Notes: generated by a model from the sequence alone, not told the origin. DNA of 64,000 nucleotides from Lachnospiraceae bacterium (GCA_023664345.1 JAMPFQ010000006.1:30915-94914), one strand, 5' to 3'; counted from the first letter of the stretch, positions 43,105 to 53,038 are shown. Translations and numbers: made by a program.

Positions 43105-45594
43105 TTAGCGGTTCTCGTCCACATAGATCTGAACCCTGCTCTGGATCACGTTTGCCGTATCCTGGGCGCTCTTCTGTCCGCTGTAGAACGCGCCCATCTC
43201 CTCGTTGATGATATTGAGCACATTGTCGTTGTAATAGTATCCCTGGTTCACGGACATCACGAAGTCCACGATCTGATCCACCTGCTCCTGGGACAGCGGC
43301 GGCAGAGGAATCTCCTCGTCATTGATCCAATACGTTTCTTCATATTCCACTTCATTTCCGTCCTCATCAATGTAGGTCGGTTTCTTGGTGGCCTCCTGGG
43401 CTTCCTCCAGGAACATCTGCTTATTCACAGGTATTCCCCAATCCATCGTACTCTGGTACTCGTCTGTCAGATAATAACGGATGAACTCCCACGCGCCGTC
43501 CAGGTTCGCGGATTTTGCGGAAAGCGCAAAGGACTGGATAGCGTTCACATAGGAACCCTGTCCTTCCTCCGTGGGGAAGCCGATAAATGTCACAGGTTCG
43601 CCAAAATTACCATTCAGCTGATAATTCAGGTTACTGATCCTGCTGATATACATCATCATCAGCAGAGTCCTGTTGTCGCGGTACTGCGTCTCCTGGGTCG
43701 TCCAGTAATCTCCCGCACTATACAGGGAATCCCAGTCGATCTCCTCCGGCAGTGTCTTCGCATACTCCATCATGCTGATAAAGTTCTCTGTGTTAAAAGA
43801 ACACTTTCCCGACTTCACATCCACAAAATCGGGGCCGCAGAACTGCATCGCCAGGCTCATGAAGCCGTCCCTTGTGGTCTCGCCGATAGCCTGGGCATCC
43901 TCTCCCATGGATGCCACGATCTGCTGCATCTCCTCCAGCGTCCAGTCGGTCTTATCCCCTACCAGGGAGGTCTTTGCGATCATGGTGACCACGTTGAAAT
44001 TCGGGATCACATAATACAGCGTTCCGTCCACGGAATACGCGTCAAATACATTCTGCATAAATTCCACCTGGGACAGTTCCGGATCCTCCGCGATCAGTTT
44101 GCCCACATCCGCGATCAGTCCCTTGGCAATATAATTCTCCACGGGCAGACCGCCCGTGATCAGGATATCCGGCATACCGCCCGTGACGATATCATTGTTC
44201 AGCTTTGTAATGCCTGCGGTATAATCATCATAGGTATTGTAGCTTTCATACTCCTTGAGCACGATCCTGTAGTTGTCGTTTGCCCTGTTGAATTCCACCA
44301 CCCTCTGGCGCATGTCGCTGTTGATCCAGTTACCGGCAAGCACAACCACGGCCTTATCAGGAATATCAGCGGGATCCCGGTAGGTAAATACGGCTCCCTT
44401 GATCTCATCGCCGTAATTCTCGCTGAAAACACCCACAAATCTGTTCTCATCCAGTTCCACCAGGCCAAGGAAGTTGGAAATGTTCACATCGGAGTTGACA
44501 AAGTCCATCTTTTTGGTCACTTCCGTGTCCCCACAGTTTAAGGAATAGATACCGTTGTTCATGACAAAAACAAGGTCGCTGGCAACGCCCGCGCTCAAGG
44601 AACCGTAACCGCTGTACCACAGGGATGCCGGCATCTCTGCAGGCTCGCCTAAGGTGTCTGTCTCGAAATCATAGGTCGTGATGTAATTCTTCGTCCAGTC
44701 ATTCTCGTCCGAGTAGATCACCAGAAACGTGCCGTCCGCCTGTCTGATCAGATTCTGGCTGTTGGCGAATATGGAATTTGTTTCCTCGGACAGCCGCTGT
44801 CTCTCGGAAGCCTCCCCCTCGCTACTGATATCCATTTTATACATGTTATCGCCGCCAAGCAGCAGTCTCGCGCTGCCGTCCTTCCCGGCGATCAGGTCAT
44901 TGACATAGATCCATTCCGCGCCCTCCTCGTAAGACTGCAGCCCTTCCAGTTCCGATTCCCATATGCGGCTCCCGTCCTCATTCCAGCAGCAAAGGTAAAC
45001 ATGTCTCTCACTGATGGGATCTTCCTGGTTACTGTAATCCTCATAACTGTAGTTCTTGATGCCGAAGATTTTTCCGTCTGAAGCTATCCTGAAAGTCCCA
45101 TAGTTGGTATACTCCCAGATGTCGAAATTCTCCTCCTGATCCGCCTCCGCGCCGTCAAGGGGCGATCCCTCCGTCGGTTCGGAAGCGCTTCCCTCCCCGT
45201 CACCGTTATCCTCCTCACCGTCAGAGGTATCCAGTTCTACCACCTGCAGGTCGGATCCATCCGGATCCATGGATATGATGTTATATTGGGAGTCATCGTC
45301 TCCTGTTGACCAGTCATAGCATTCCGCCACCATATAGATCCTGTCATTTTGGTATACGGTATTGTATATATTTACGTAACCGTTCTGCTGGTCCACAAGC
45401 TGGGGAAAATCAAATTCCTCCACTTTATAGACATTCTCTTTTGCCAGCTGGGAATTGGCGGAACTGTTCCCTCCGCCGGAATTTCCGCCGCCTCCGCCAC
45501 CACTGCTGTCGTCAGATCCGCCGCAGGCGGCCAGTCCTGCCGTCATGGCACATACAAGCCCCACTGCCAATGACTTTTTCAACCACTTTTTCAT
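43105..45594 (-). CDS. large lipoprotein solute-binding protein (copy 1)
   Basis: 829 residues. A lipoprotein signal peptide with lipobox LAAC (Cys about 24) is followed by a Gly/Ser/Asn spacer. About 370 residues are probably beta-rich (repeated short strands, acidic). The C-terminal half is a family 1-type extracellular solute-binding domain: VVLAGNWINSDMRQRVVEFNRAND, DWTLEEMQQIVASMGED and AWEFIRYYL. It is homologous to the protein at 50587-52929. The double-domain length is about twice that of normal sugar-binding lipoproteins. It is the last gene of the operon, behind a palindromic spacer. Confidence 0.83.
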   Translation of the reverse strand: MKKWLKKSLAVGLVCAMTAGLAACGGSDDSSGGGGGGNSGGGNSSANSQLAKENVYKVEEFDFPQLVDQQNGYVNIYNTVYQNDRIYMVAECYDWSTGDDDSQYNIISMDPDGSDLQVVELDTSDGEEDNGDGEGSASEPTEGSPLDGAEADQEENFDIWEYTNYGTFRIASDGKIFGIKNYSYEDYSNQEDPISERHVYLCCWNEDGSRIWESELEGLQSYEEGAEWIYVNDLIAGKDGSARLLLGGDNMYKMDISSEGEASERQRLSEETNSIFANSQNLIRQADGTFLVIYSDENDWTKNYITTYDFETDTLGEPAEMPASLWYSGYGSLSAGVASDLVFVMNNGIYSLNCGDTEVTKKMDFVNSDVNISNFLGLVELDENRFVGVFSENYGDEIKGAVFTYRDPADIPDKAVVVLAGNWINSDMRQRVVEFNRANDNYRIVLKEYESYNTYDDYTAGITKLNNDIVTGGMPDILITGGLPVENYIAKGLIADVGKLIAEDPELSQVEFMQNVFDAYSVDGTLYYVIPNFNVVTMIAKTSLVGDKTDWTLEEMQQIVASMGEDAQAIGETTRDGFMSLAMQFCGPDFVDVKSGKCSFNTENFISMMEYAKTLPEEIDWDSLYSAGDYWTTQETQYRDNRTLLMMMYISRISNLNYQLNGNFGEPVTFIGFPTEEGQGSYVNAIQSFALSAKSANLDGAWEFIRYYLTDEYQSTMDWGIPVNKQMFLEEAQEATKKPTYIDEDGNEVEYEETYWINDEEIPLPPLSQEQVDQIVDFVMSVNQGYYYNDNVLNIINEEMGAFYSGQKSAQDTANVIQSRVQIYVDENR

Positions 45595-45606
45595 ACTATC
45601 TCCTCC

Positions 45607-45777
45607 ATTCCAGTTCCGTCTCTTTTATTCCAGTTCCGTCTCTTCACTTCAACGCCCTGGGCGGGGAAGAAATTTCCATCTGCAAAATACGCAGCTGGAA
45701 ATTCCTTCCGGGCGTTTCCGTTCCGAGACTGTTTTTTGATTCCAGTTCCGTCTCTTTTATTCCAGTTCCTGTTTACA
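45607..45777. repeat. 20-bp direct repeats flanking a palindrome inside the transport operon
   Basis: ATTCCAGTTCCGTCTCTTTT starts at 45607, 45627 (last bases differ), 45739 and 45759 (partial). Between them, 45650-45720 folds as a long imperfect palindrome (AACGCCC / GGGCGTT outside, GGAAATTTCCA-like arms inside). It occupies the gap between the MacB-like and the distal solute-binding protein genes and may adjust expression or mRNA stability of the latter. Confidence 0.7.
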
Positions 45778-46845
45778 GGAACTTGTTCCGCTCTTTCTTC
45801 CTGACCGCCGCTTCTCCCTCATGTGTTCCACCAGGCGCTCCAGCTTATCCTTGGCTTTCAGACGCACATCCCGCAGGGTCCAGCCCTTGTGCCGCCACCA
45901 ATAGATGAAAGCGATCAGCAGCAGGACCGTGGGATACAAAAGAGCGATCAGCATCACCAGCGTGAGCGCTGTCAGGATATCTTCATAGCCTCTCGCCATA
46001 TTTTCCCAGTAGGGATAGATAATGCCCTTTCCGTTCATGGAACGGATCCCGAACTGCCCGATCATCTTCAGGCGTGACACCAGGGAATAACGGGCGCTGT
46101 TCTCCACCACTTCCGTAGTCTTCTCGTCAGAGCCCAGGTTCTCTTTTACATACTTATATGCAAAACCAGTGACCGGATCCGGCATGACAATCTCATAGTG
46201 ATTGATCCCATAGCTGGTTCCCAGCGTCTCCAGCGTCTCCAGGGAAACATAGACCAGCGTGCTCTCCAGTCCGGCGGATTCCGCCAGACGGCCGGAGGGA
46301 CGTTCTATCACCCCGGTGACGATATGGGGAATCCCGGAAATGTACACTGTCATGCCCGCCACATCGGAGGAACCGAAAAGCTGCCACGCGGCGTCCTCGT
46401 CGATCACGCAGTAATCCTGCATCAGGTCATTTCCCGAAAAGTAGGAACCGTACAGCAGTCTCAGGGGATGGAACAGGAAGAAATCCCCGCCGATCCCTAT
46501 GGCGTCCGCGGAAACCGAAGCCTTATTGTTCGTCAGGGTGATCTTGCCGTCCGCGCTGTAGGCATCCGCCCACAGCCTGGCCCCGGGATTCTCCGACTCC
46601 TGCACCACGGAGGCCTCCGTCAGAGCGCTGTCTATGCCGTGCTCGAACATCAGGATGGTATCCTCCGTGGTTCCCGCATCCGTGGCGAAGAAACAGCTGA
46701 CCTGGGCCGCATTCTTCTGGTCGCTCCATCTCTCCGCCATCTGCTGGGACTCCTGTGCGCCTATGATATGATTTGTCGTAAAAAGCAGGATCAGAAAAAT
46801 CAGGAACGAGATTCCGCCGCTTATTCCCAACACAATTTTTTTCAT
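45757..46845 (-). CDS. MacB-core-like membrane protein (incomplete ABC permease)
   Basis: About 362 residues. One N-terminal helix (KIVLGISGGISFLIFLILLF) is followed by an extracellular domain of about 260 residues similar to the MacB periplasmic core (VSADAIGIGGDFFLFHPLRLLYG, DEDAAWQLFGSSDVAGMTVYISGIPHIVTGVI). One more strong helix (ALTLVMLIALLYPTVLLLIAFIYWW) precedes a basic tail. A standard MacB/FtsX permease has four helices, so this is a shortened form. The ATG at 46845 (GAGG 6 nt upstream) is preferred over 46857. It lies next to an HlyD-like adaptor gene, as in MacAB, but no ATPase gene is present. Confidence 0.75.
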   Translation of the reverse strand: MKKIVLGISGGISFLIFLILLFTTNHIIGAQESQQMAERWSDQKNAAQVSCFFATDAGTTEDTILMFEHGIDSALTEASVVQESENPGARLWADAYSADGKITLTNNKASVSADAIGIGGDFFLFHPLRLLYGSYFSGNDLMQDYCVIDEDAAWQLFGSSDVAGMTVYISGIPHIVTGVIERPSGRLAESAGLESTLVYVSLETLETLGTSYGINHYEIVMPDPVTGFAYKYVKENLGSDEKTTEVVENSARYSLVSRLKMIGQFGIRSMNGKGIIYPYWENMARGYEDILTALTLVMLIALLYPTVLLLIAFIYWWRHKGWTLRDVRLKAKDKLERLVEHMREKRRSGRKSGTSSCKQELE

Positions 46846-46862
46846 AGTCTGCCTCATTTCCC

Positions 46863-48719
46863 TTAATTCTCCGCCAGCCTTACCAGCCTGCCTGCCTCCA
46901 CCGGCTTGGTGGAAGTGGTGATCACGGGATCGTAGCCTGTGAGCATTCCCGAACTTACCGCAGACTGGCTGTCATCGCTGGCAAGCACCTCCACATCCAC
47001 GCGGGTGGCATAATAGCGGGTTCCCAGAGGACTGGACTTGGATGTGACCACCAGAATGAACTTGCCGTTATTGTCCTCCCGGATCGAATTATTGGGCACG
47101 ATATAGTCGTAGTTTGCGCTCTTCTGTCCCACGGAAATGTTCAGGGTCTGTCCCGCGGTGACCGCGCCTGTGACGTCAAAGGTGAGCAACTTCTTCTGTC
47201 CCGGATCGTCAGGATCGGGCTTGATGCTGGCCAGCGTCACTTCCACATCGTCAAACCGCCACGCGTTGACCAGATCCGCCTTGTCCCCCACGGCCAGACG
47301 CTTCGCCTGTTCGTTGGTCACGGAGAAACTCATGGTAAAGCCCTTGCCCTCGGGCTGTAATACTGCCACAGGGGTTGCAGCCGAGGTGGTCGCGCCCGCG
47401 GTGACATTCAGGGCGGTGATGGTGCCGGAGATATCGGCAGTGATGGTTGCGCCGACGGATTTCGCCGTCAGTTCATCCACCTTTTCCTGGGCCTTGTTGA
47501 TGATATCCATCTGGTTGCTCAATGAAACTGCACTGTTGACCGTTCCTATCAGTTGTTCCAGGGCTGCTTGTTTTTCCGCCAGGTCGGTCTTTGCATGCGC
47601 AAGGTCGATACCAACTGCTGCCTGCTGGAGTTTCAGGTTTTCTATGGTTCCGGAAGTATCTCCTGCAGCTTTTCTATCATCATATGCCCTTTTTGCGTTA
47701 TCATAAGCAAGCTGGGCATTTGCTTTCGCCGCAACCGCGTTATTATAAGTCTGTGTGGCTGTCTGGATCTGATCCCAAAGCTTGGCCAGCTTCTCGTTTA
47801 TCTCTGCAATCTTCCGTTCTGCTTCCTCCTTTGCGGGATCTGTCGTTGATGTATCCGCCGCAGGACTTGCTGCAGAAACATCTGTTTGCACAGCCGTATC
47901 ACTTGATCCGTCTGCATTCTCTTCCTCTCCTGCCTCAGCCTGTGTCGTCAGTTCCATCGCCTGGGATTCCTGTGTTGAATCATCATTTCCAGAACCAGGA
48001 TTGACAATCTTCTGGTAATACGCCAGTTGAGCCTGGTACATAGTCTGCTCATTCTTTAGCGCATTCAGTTTATTCAGCGCCGCCTGTTCCGTGCTGGTCG
48101 CATTGTTCAGATTGGTCTGTGCATCATTCAGCTGTTTCTCCAGATCATCCCATTCTTCCCCACTCTTATCAGTGCTGGGTGTTACCGCAATCTGCAGCGT
48201 AAACGCATCATACCATTCCTGCAGTTCATCCACCTTTTTCTGGGCTGCTGTCACCGCGTTCTGGGCATTGGTGATCTGCTGCCTGAAAGTGTTGGTAGAA
48301 GTATTATTATTCGCCGCCTGGATACCAGCCGCAGTGGTGCTGTCTGCCAGCAGCAGCTTCTCATACTCTTTCCACGCCTGGTCCAACGCCTCCTGGGCCG
48401 CCGCCAGTTCCTCGCTCTCCTCGTCCGCCAGGTACAGGATCACATCTCCCTGTTCCACGAAGTCGCCCACACGGACTGCCACACTGGCCACCTTACGGGA
48501 TTCCTTGACCTCGATATTATAGGGATCGCCGCTCTCCACCACGCCTGAACCGCGGATCTTCGCCGTGACGGTTCCCGACTGCACGTACTGGATCGCCACC
48601 TCCGGCAGGGAATAGTTCATGATCGTATTGGAGAAAAAGGTCAGCACCAGCATCACCGACAGGAAAATGATCGCCGCCGTCTTGACCCATTCTCTTTTCT
48701 TCCTGGAATTCTCGTTCAT
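46863..48719 (-). CDS. HlyD/MacA-type efflux adaptor
   Basis: 618 residues. An N-terminal membrane anchor (VKTAAIIFLSVMLVLTFF) is followed by the first half of a biotinyl-lipoyl domain (VRVGDFVEQGDVILYLAD). Two long coiled-coil arms span about residues 95-390, separated by a Gln/Asp/Ser-rich insert (DDSTQESQAMELTTQ). The second half of the lipoyl domain (ATITADISGTITALNVTAGATTSA) and a beta-barrel end the protein. It is longer than MacA because of the insert. In a Gram-positive cell it would bridge the membrane and wall for export, together with the MacB-like protein. Confidence 0.88.
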   Translation of the reverse strand: MNENSRKKREWVKTAAIIFLSVMLVLTFFSNTIMNYSLPEVAIQYVQSGTVTAKIRGSGVVESGDPYNIEVKESRKVASVAVRVGDFVEQGDVILYLADEESEELAAAQEALDQAWKEYEKLLLADSTTAAGIQAANNNTSTNTFRQQITNAQNAVTAAQKKVDELQEWYDAFTLQIAVTPSTDKSGEEWDDLEKQLNDAQTNLNNATSTEQAALNKLNALKNEQTMYQAQLAYYQKIVNPGSGNDDSTQESQAMELTTQAEAGEEENADGSSDTAVQTDVSAASPAADTSTTDPAKEEAERKIAEINEKLAKLWDQIQTATQTYNNAVAAKANAQLAYDNAKRAYDDRKAAGDTSGTIENLKLQQAAVGIDLAHAKTDLAEKQAALEQLIGTVNSAVSLSNQMDIINKAQEKVDELTAKSVGATITADISGTITALNVTAGATTSAATPVAVLQPEGKGFTMSFSVTNEQAKRLAVGDKADLVNAWRFDDVEVTLASIKPDPDDPGQKKLLTFDVTGAVTAGQTLNISVGQKSANYDYIVPNNSIREDNNGKFILVVTSKSSPLGTRYYATRVDVEVLASDDSQSAVSSGMLTGYDPVITTSTKPVEAGRLVRLAEN

Positions 48720-48747
48720 CGTATTCCTCTCCTCACAAAAGATATAA

Positions 48748-49701
48748 TTAGCCTTTCACACCGCCCTGATAAGTAATGCCGTCCACCAGGTATTCCTCGC
48801 CGTACAGGAAGATCAGCAGGCTGGGTACCATGTAAATGGTAGCCACGGCAAACGCCAGTCCGATCTCGCCCGAATTGATCTTGCTCAAAAACACGGACAG
48901 CGGGTGCGTCTCCCCGTCCGACAGCAGGATCAGCGGCTGTTCCACCATGTTCCAGTAATCGATGAACACCAGGATGGCCGTGGAGCAGATCGCGCCCTTG
49001 CACAGGGGCAGGCATATCTTGCGATAGATCTGCCACTCTCCCGCGCCGTCTATCTGCGCCGCCTCGATCACGCCGTCAGGAATACGCCGCATGAACTTGG
49101 TCAGCAGGTACACCGCAAAGGGGGAGAAGATTCCCGGCAGCCAGATGGCCCAATAGGTATCCAGCAGGTTCATCCAGTCGCTGACCAGATAGTTGGGCAC
49201 CAGCGTCACCTGATAGGGCATCAGCATCAGGATGATATATGCAAAAAAGATGATCGTCCTTATCTTCCCGCTGTACCTGGCAAAGCCGAATGAGGCGAAT
49301 GAGGCCGTCAGCAGCTGGAAGAACACGATGGGGCCCACCAGGATAACGGAATTCCAGAATTTCAGCAGGTAGTCGGGGCTCTTGAAGAGCACCGTGGCGT
49401 ACTGGCTGAAAGACACCATATCAGGAATGAACTTCAGGTTGACTTTCTCCGATATGTACACCTTTCCCCCGGTCTCTGTGGTGGCAAACACGGAGCCGTA
49501 ATTGGACGAGATCTCCGACGCCGCCATGAAAGAATTTGTCATTGTCAATATGATGGGCATCAGGAACAGGATGGCAAAGGACGCCGCCACAAGGGTCCCC
49601 AGGGTAATCTTGGCGGTACGGAGGATCTTCTTTTTCCTGGCCGCGCCCGGCTTTCTCTTCGTTTTTTCCTGTTCCTGCACTGCCGCACTCTGTCCGCTCA
49701 A
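48748..49701 (-). CDS. sugar-type ABC transporter permease (MalG/CUT1 type)
   Basis: 317 residues with six membrane helices. The EAA loop EAAQIDGAGEWQIYRKICLPLCKG (about 214-237) is the ATPase contact of importer permeases. The start is written at the TTG of 49701 overlapping the partner stop, but GGAGGG directly touches it, so the true start is uncertain. The N-terminal 30 residues are Lys-rich. It pairs with the permease encoded just upstream. Confidence 0.9.
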   Translation of the reverse strand: MSGQSAAVQEQEKTKRKPGAARKKKILRTAKITLGTLVAASFAILFLMPIILTMTNSFMAASEISSNYGSVFATTETGGKVYISEKVNLKFIPDMVSFSQYATVLFKSPDYLLKFWNSVILVGPIVFFQLLTASFASFGFARYSGKIRTIIFFAYIILMLMPYQVTLVPNYLVSDWMNLLDTYWAIWLPGIFSPFAVYLLTKFMRRIPDGVIEAAQIDGAGEWQIYRKICLPLCKGAICSTAILVFIDYWNMVEQPLILLSDGETHPLSVFLSKINSGEIGLAFAVATIYMVPSLLIFLYGEEYLVDGITYQGGVKG

Positions 49702-50585
49702 CCCTCCACATCCTTTCCGAAACGGTCTTCAGCCACAAACAGAATACCGATGATCACCACCATCACCAGCGACATCAGGATAGCCGCCGCCGACAATGTC
49801 TGGTAATCCAGTGACTTGAACTTGTTATTCATAAAATGCTGCAGCATGTAAATGGTATCGTAAGGGTAATCCCCCGTCAGCAGGTAAACCTCCCGGAACA
49901 CCTTGAAGGAGTTGATCAGCGACATGATCGTCACAAACAGCAGGGTGGAGGAAAGATACCGGATCTTGATGTAAAAAAAGGTCTGCAGCGGCGTGGCACT
50001 CTCCAGATCCGCCACCTCCAGGATATCCTTGGGGATGCTGGCCAGCGCCGCCATGAACAGGATCATGTTATAACCCAGGTTCTTCCACAAAAAGAGGATC
50101 ACCACCACCACCTGGGCGTAATTCGATTTCAGCCAGTCGATCTTGGCAGCGCCAAATACCGCCAGGAGATCGTTGACCGCGCCGTTATAATGGAACAATA
50201 CCTGCCAGATCAGCACGATGGACGCCACGGGCACCATCATGGGGCTTAAGAGGAACGTCCGAAACTGACTCCTGAAAGGCAGTTCCTGCTCCAGCACAAT
50301 GGCCATCAGCAGAGGCAGCACCACCGCCAGGGGAACCGCCACCGCCGAGAACGTCAGGGTATTGTGCACCGCCTTGCGGAACGCCGAGTTTCCGATAATG
50401 CTCTTGAAATTCTCCAAAAACACAAAGTTCCCGCTGATCGGATTGTCGATCAGGGAGTAATAGATAACCACCAGAAAAGGCAGGATAAAAAACAAAAGGA
50501 CGCCAAGAAAGCTGGGGGCTATGAACAGCCCCGAGCTCCTCTTGATCCTTTTTGTCCTTTTGCTTAGTTTGGTACGTGTTTTCAT
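49698..50585 (-). CDS. sugar-type ABC transporter permease (MalF/CUT1 type)
   Basis: 295 residues with six membrane helices. The EAA loop is LEVADLESATPLQTFFYIKIRYLSS near 193-217. The N-terminus is basic (RTKLSKRTKRIKR). It directly follows the large solute-binding protein gene (1-bp gap) and overlaps the second permease gene by 4 bp. An ATPase such as a shared MsmX-type protein must come from elsewhere. Confidence 0.9.
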   Translation of the reverse strand: MKTRTKLSKRTKRIKRSSGLFIAPSFLGVLLFFILPFLVVIYYSLIDNPISGNFVFLENFKSIIGNSAFRKAVHNTLTFSAVAVPLAVVLPLLMAIVLEQELPFRSQFRTFLLSPMMVPVASIVLIWQVLFHYNGAVNDLLAVFGAAKIDWLKSNYAQVVVVILFLWKNLGYNMILFMAALASIPKDILEVADLESATPLQTFFYIKIRYLSSTLLFVTIMSLINSFKVFREVYLLTGDYPYDTIYMLQHFMNNKFKSLDYQTLSAAAILMSLVMVVIIGILFVAEDRFGKDVEG

Positions 50586-50586
50586 T

Positions 50587-52929
50587 TCAACTGTTCTCGC
50601 TCACATAGATGTTGATACGGCTCTGGATGATGTTCGTCACCTCATCCACACTCTTCTGTCCCTGGAAGTAGGCCGCCGCCTCTTCCATGATGATGTTCTG
50701 TATCTGATCGTTACCGCCGCTGTCGGAGACAGGTCTTGCCTTCTCGATCAGTTCCATGACGATATCCACCTCATCCTGGGTGGGGATCCGGTAATCATAA
50801 CTCCATCCGTCCTCATAGCCGATGCCATGGCCCGCCCCGATCACAATCGGCTCGCCGTCCTCGTCATTCACGACTTCGCCATTCTCATCTGTCAGATACT
50901 CGACCTTGACCGCTTCCTCCGCCATCTTCTGAAGCTGCTCTTTGTTATTGGGGAAGTTCCAGTATCCCCCTCTCCTGCTGGTCTCTTCCTCGTCCTTCGG
51001 CGTCAGCATGCTCTCGATGAATTCCCATGCCCCTTCCTTATAATTGGACTTGCTGGTAATGGCATATGCCTCATATGCCGTCAGGCCGGTGCCGCAGCCT
51101 CCGTCCGTGGTAGGGAATCCGATGCAGGCGATATCTCCCTCAAAGATCTCCTTGTAAAGCTGTATCTCGTCAAAATCCGAAATGTAGACCATATCCAGCA
51201 GGATCTCCCCATTCTGGATCCTGGTGGGCGTGGACGCCATGCCGTCCTCATACTGATACTCGTCCGGGAAACGGTTCACGAACTCCAGCAGGCTCTTGAA
51301 CTCCGGCGTGTCAAATTTGCATTCTCCCGTGGTCCAGTCTATGAACGCGTTCTCATTGAACATCATGCACATCTGCAGGATGTAATCCTTGCTGGAATAA
51401 TCAAAGATCTGCGCGTCAGGGTGGGAGTCCGCATAGGCGATCATCTCGTCTATGGTCCAGCCGTCCTTATCCCCCAGTTCGGAGCCCTTTCCCATGATGG
51501 TCCTGAGGGAAAAGGTGACGGGGATGCTGACCTGGACGCCGTCATATGTGTACGCGTCCATCACATTGGGGATAAAATCCTCCCTGCTGAAATGGCTGCT
51601 GCCATCCAGGAAAGGATTCAGATCCTCGAACACGCCCTTCGCCGCCAGCTGCTGTACATTGAGCCCGCTCAGGTCCAGGATATCGGGGCAGTTATTGGAG
51701 GTGATGTCATTGTTCAGGTTCGTCAGCGCGTCAGACCAGGAGTTCTCCGTCCAGTTCGTATAATCCACATAGGTCTTGATGCTGATATGGTACTTGTCAC
51801 TGCCCTTATTGAACTTCACCGCTGCCGCCTGCAGGGTGGAGTCACTGTACATGGCCCCGACAAGGATCGTTTCCTTCTGCGCCACCTCGGAAGCCTTGGT
51901 CTTAGTCAGCAGCGCCAGGCCGTTCTCATTGGTCTCCCAGTCGTTGATCACCGCCAGGAGCCTGCCGTCCTCCAACTGGCCCACACAGGTGGCGTTGACG
52001 CCGTTGATGTCGCTGTCCAGCCAGTCGAACAGCTTCTCGTTCTCCTGGGACTCCAGGTCGTAAGCATAGACGGAAGTACCGTCACCAACCAGGAAATCAT
52101 ATTCCACGCCTGTGTACAGGCCGTTCCCGTTGCCGCTGAGGAACCCTTTATAGGCCGCCCCCACCGCTTTCTTGTCAAAATCCACCTCCGCCAGCACATA
52201 GCTGTTTCCCTGGGCAGCATCATCGTAATAGCTGAAATACATCTTACCGTCCCTGCCGCCGCCCATGCCGCTGATCCAGTTCGCGCTGGTCTCCACCGCG
52301 CCCTGAGAATTGCCTTCCGCATCCATGAGGTAGATCTTGTTGTCAATATTGATGTAACTCCGCCCCTCGCCGTCCATCGCGAAGTTCCGGACATACGCAT
52401 TGTCCTCATCCAGCCCCAGCGTCTCCACCAGGTCGATGGAAAATACGATCTCTCCCTCCGCATCGAACCTGCACAGCGTCCTCTTGGGCTGCACATAGCC
52501 CTCAGGCCCCGGCTCGCCGGAGTAGTCATAGCACACCGCCACGATGCTTCCGTCAGCCGCCACCACGTAGTCGCTGAGACTCACATTTTCTCCCAGCTTC
52601 AGGGGCAGGGTCGTGGAAGAGCCGTCCGCCAGCGAATACCTGATAATGCTCTCGCCGCCCACTCCCGTGGCCTCATCATAATGATAGCTGTCATAATAAA
52701 GGGCATCCCCCATATATTTCATATTGTAGTAGGATATGTTTTCCCCTTCGATCTCCTGGAATTCCGGCACATAGACGAACTCTTTTTCCTCCGCGCCGTT
52801 TCCCGTATTTCCGCCCTGGTTCCCGCTGCTGTCGCTATCCCCCTGGGGACCGCCGCAGGCTGCCAGGGACAGCGCCATGGCGGAGGCAAGTCCCAATGCC
52901 ATCAGTTTTTTCATTTTAATGCTTTTCAT
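50587..52929 (-). CDS. large lipoprotein solute-binding protein (copy 2)
   Basis: About 780 residues from the ATG at 52929 (AGAGGGAAAG upstream; the frame is open to 52971). A lipoprotein signal with LAAC (Cys about 25) and an Asn/Gly-rich spacer are followed by an N-terminal beta-rich region of about 330 residues (repeated blocks such as YNMKYMGDALYYDSYHYDE). The C-terminal solute-binding domain has AAVKFNKGSDKYHISIKTY, GWTIDEMIAYADSHPDA and AWEFIESML. It is the first gene of the operon and homologous to the last one. A large glycan or glycopeptide ligand is possible. Confidence 0.84.
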   Translation of the reverse strand: MKSIKMKKLMALGLASAMALSLAACGGPQGDSDSSGNQGGNTGNGAEEKEFVYVPEFQEIEGENISYYNMKYMGDALYYDSYHYDEATGVGGESIIRYSLADGSSTTLPLKLGENVSLSDYVVAADGSIVAVCYDYSGEPGPEGYVQPKRTLCRFDAEGEIVFSIDLVETLGLDEDNAYVRNFAMDGEGRSYINIDNKIYLMDAEGNSQGAVETSANWISGMGGGRDGKMYFSYYDDAAQGNSYVLAEVDFDKKAVGAAYKGFLSGNGNGLYTGVEYDFLVGDGTSVYAYDLESQENEKLFDWLDSDINGVNATCVGQLEDGRLLAVINDWETNENGLALLTKTKASEVAQKETILVGAMYSDSTLQAAAVKFNKGSDKYHISIKTYVDYTNWTENSWSDALTNLNNDITSNNCPDILDLSGLNVQQLAAKGVFEDLNPFLDGSSHFSREDFIPNVMDAYTYDGVQVSIPVTFSLRTIMGKGSELGDKDGWTIDEMIAYADSHPDAQIFDYSSKDYILQMCMMFNENAFIDWTTGECKFDTPEFKSLLEFVNRFPDEYQYEDGMASTPTRIQNGEILLDMVYISDFDEIQLYKEIFEGDIACIGFPTTDGGCGTGLTAYEAYAITSKSNYKEGAWEFIESMLTPKDEEETSRRGGYWNFPNNKEQLQKMAEEAVKVEYLTDENGEVVNDEDGEPIVIGAGHGIGYEDGWSYDYRIPTQDEVDIVMELIEKARPVSDSGGNDQIQNIIMEEAAAYFQGQKSVDEVTNIIQSRINIYVSENS

Positions 52930-52993
52930 ACTTTCCCTCTTTCTACAGTAGCCCGGACAACAGGCTGCCATTTCTGACTCTGCTCATTCGCGA

Positions 52994-53038
52994 AAAAAAT
53001 ACTCAACATGCAGTGCATACCACTACATATTGAGTATT
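52994..53038 (-). terminator. terminator after the PHP-domain gene
   Basis: AATACTCAACATG (52998-53010) pairs with CATATTGAGTATT (53026-53038) and is followed by seven T on the minus strand. It lies 86 bp after the PHP-domain gene and 65 bp before the solute-binding protein gene, and separates the two units. Confidence 0.8.

Noticed and set aside
50521-52977. 818-residue open frame on the plus strand opposite the large solute-binding protein
   Set aside because: The minus strand has a signal peptide, lipobox and solute-binding motifs; the plus frame has none and is a shadow.
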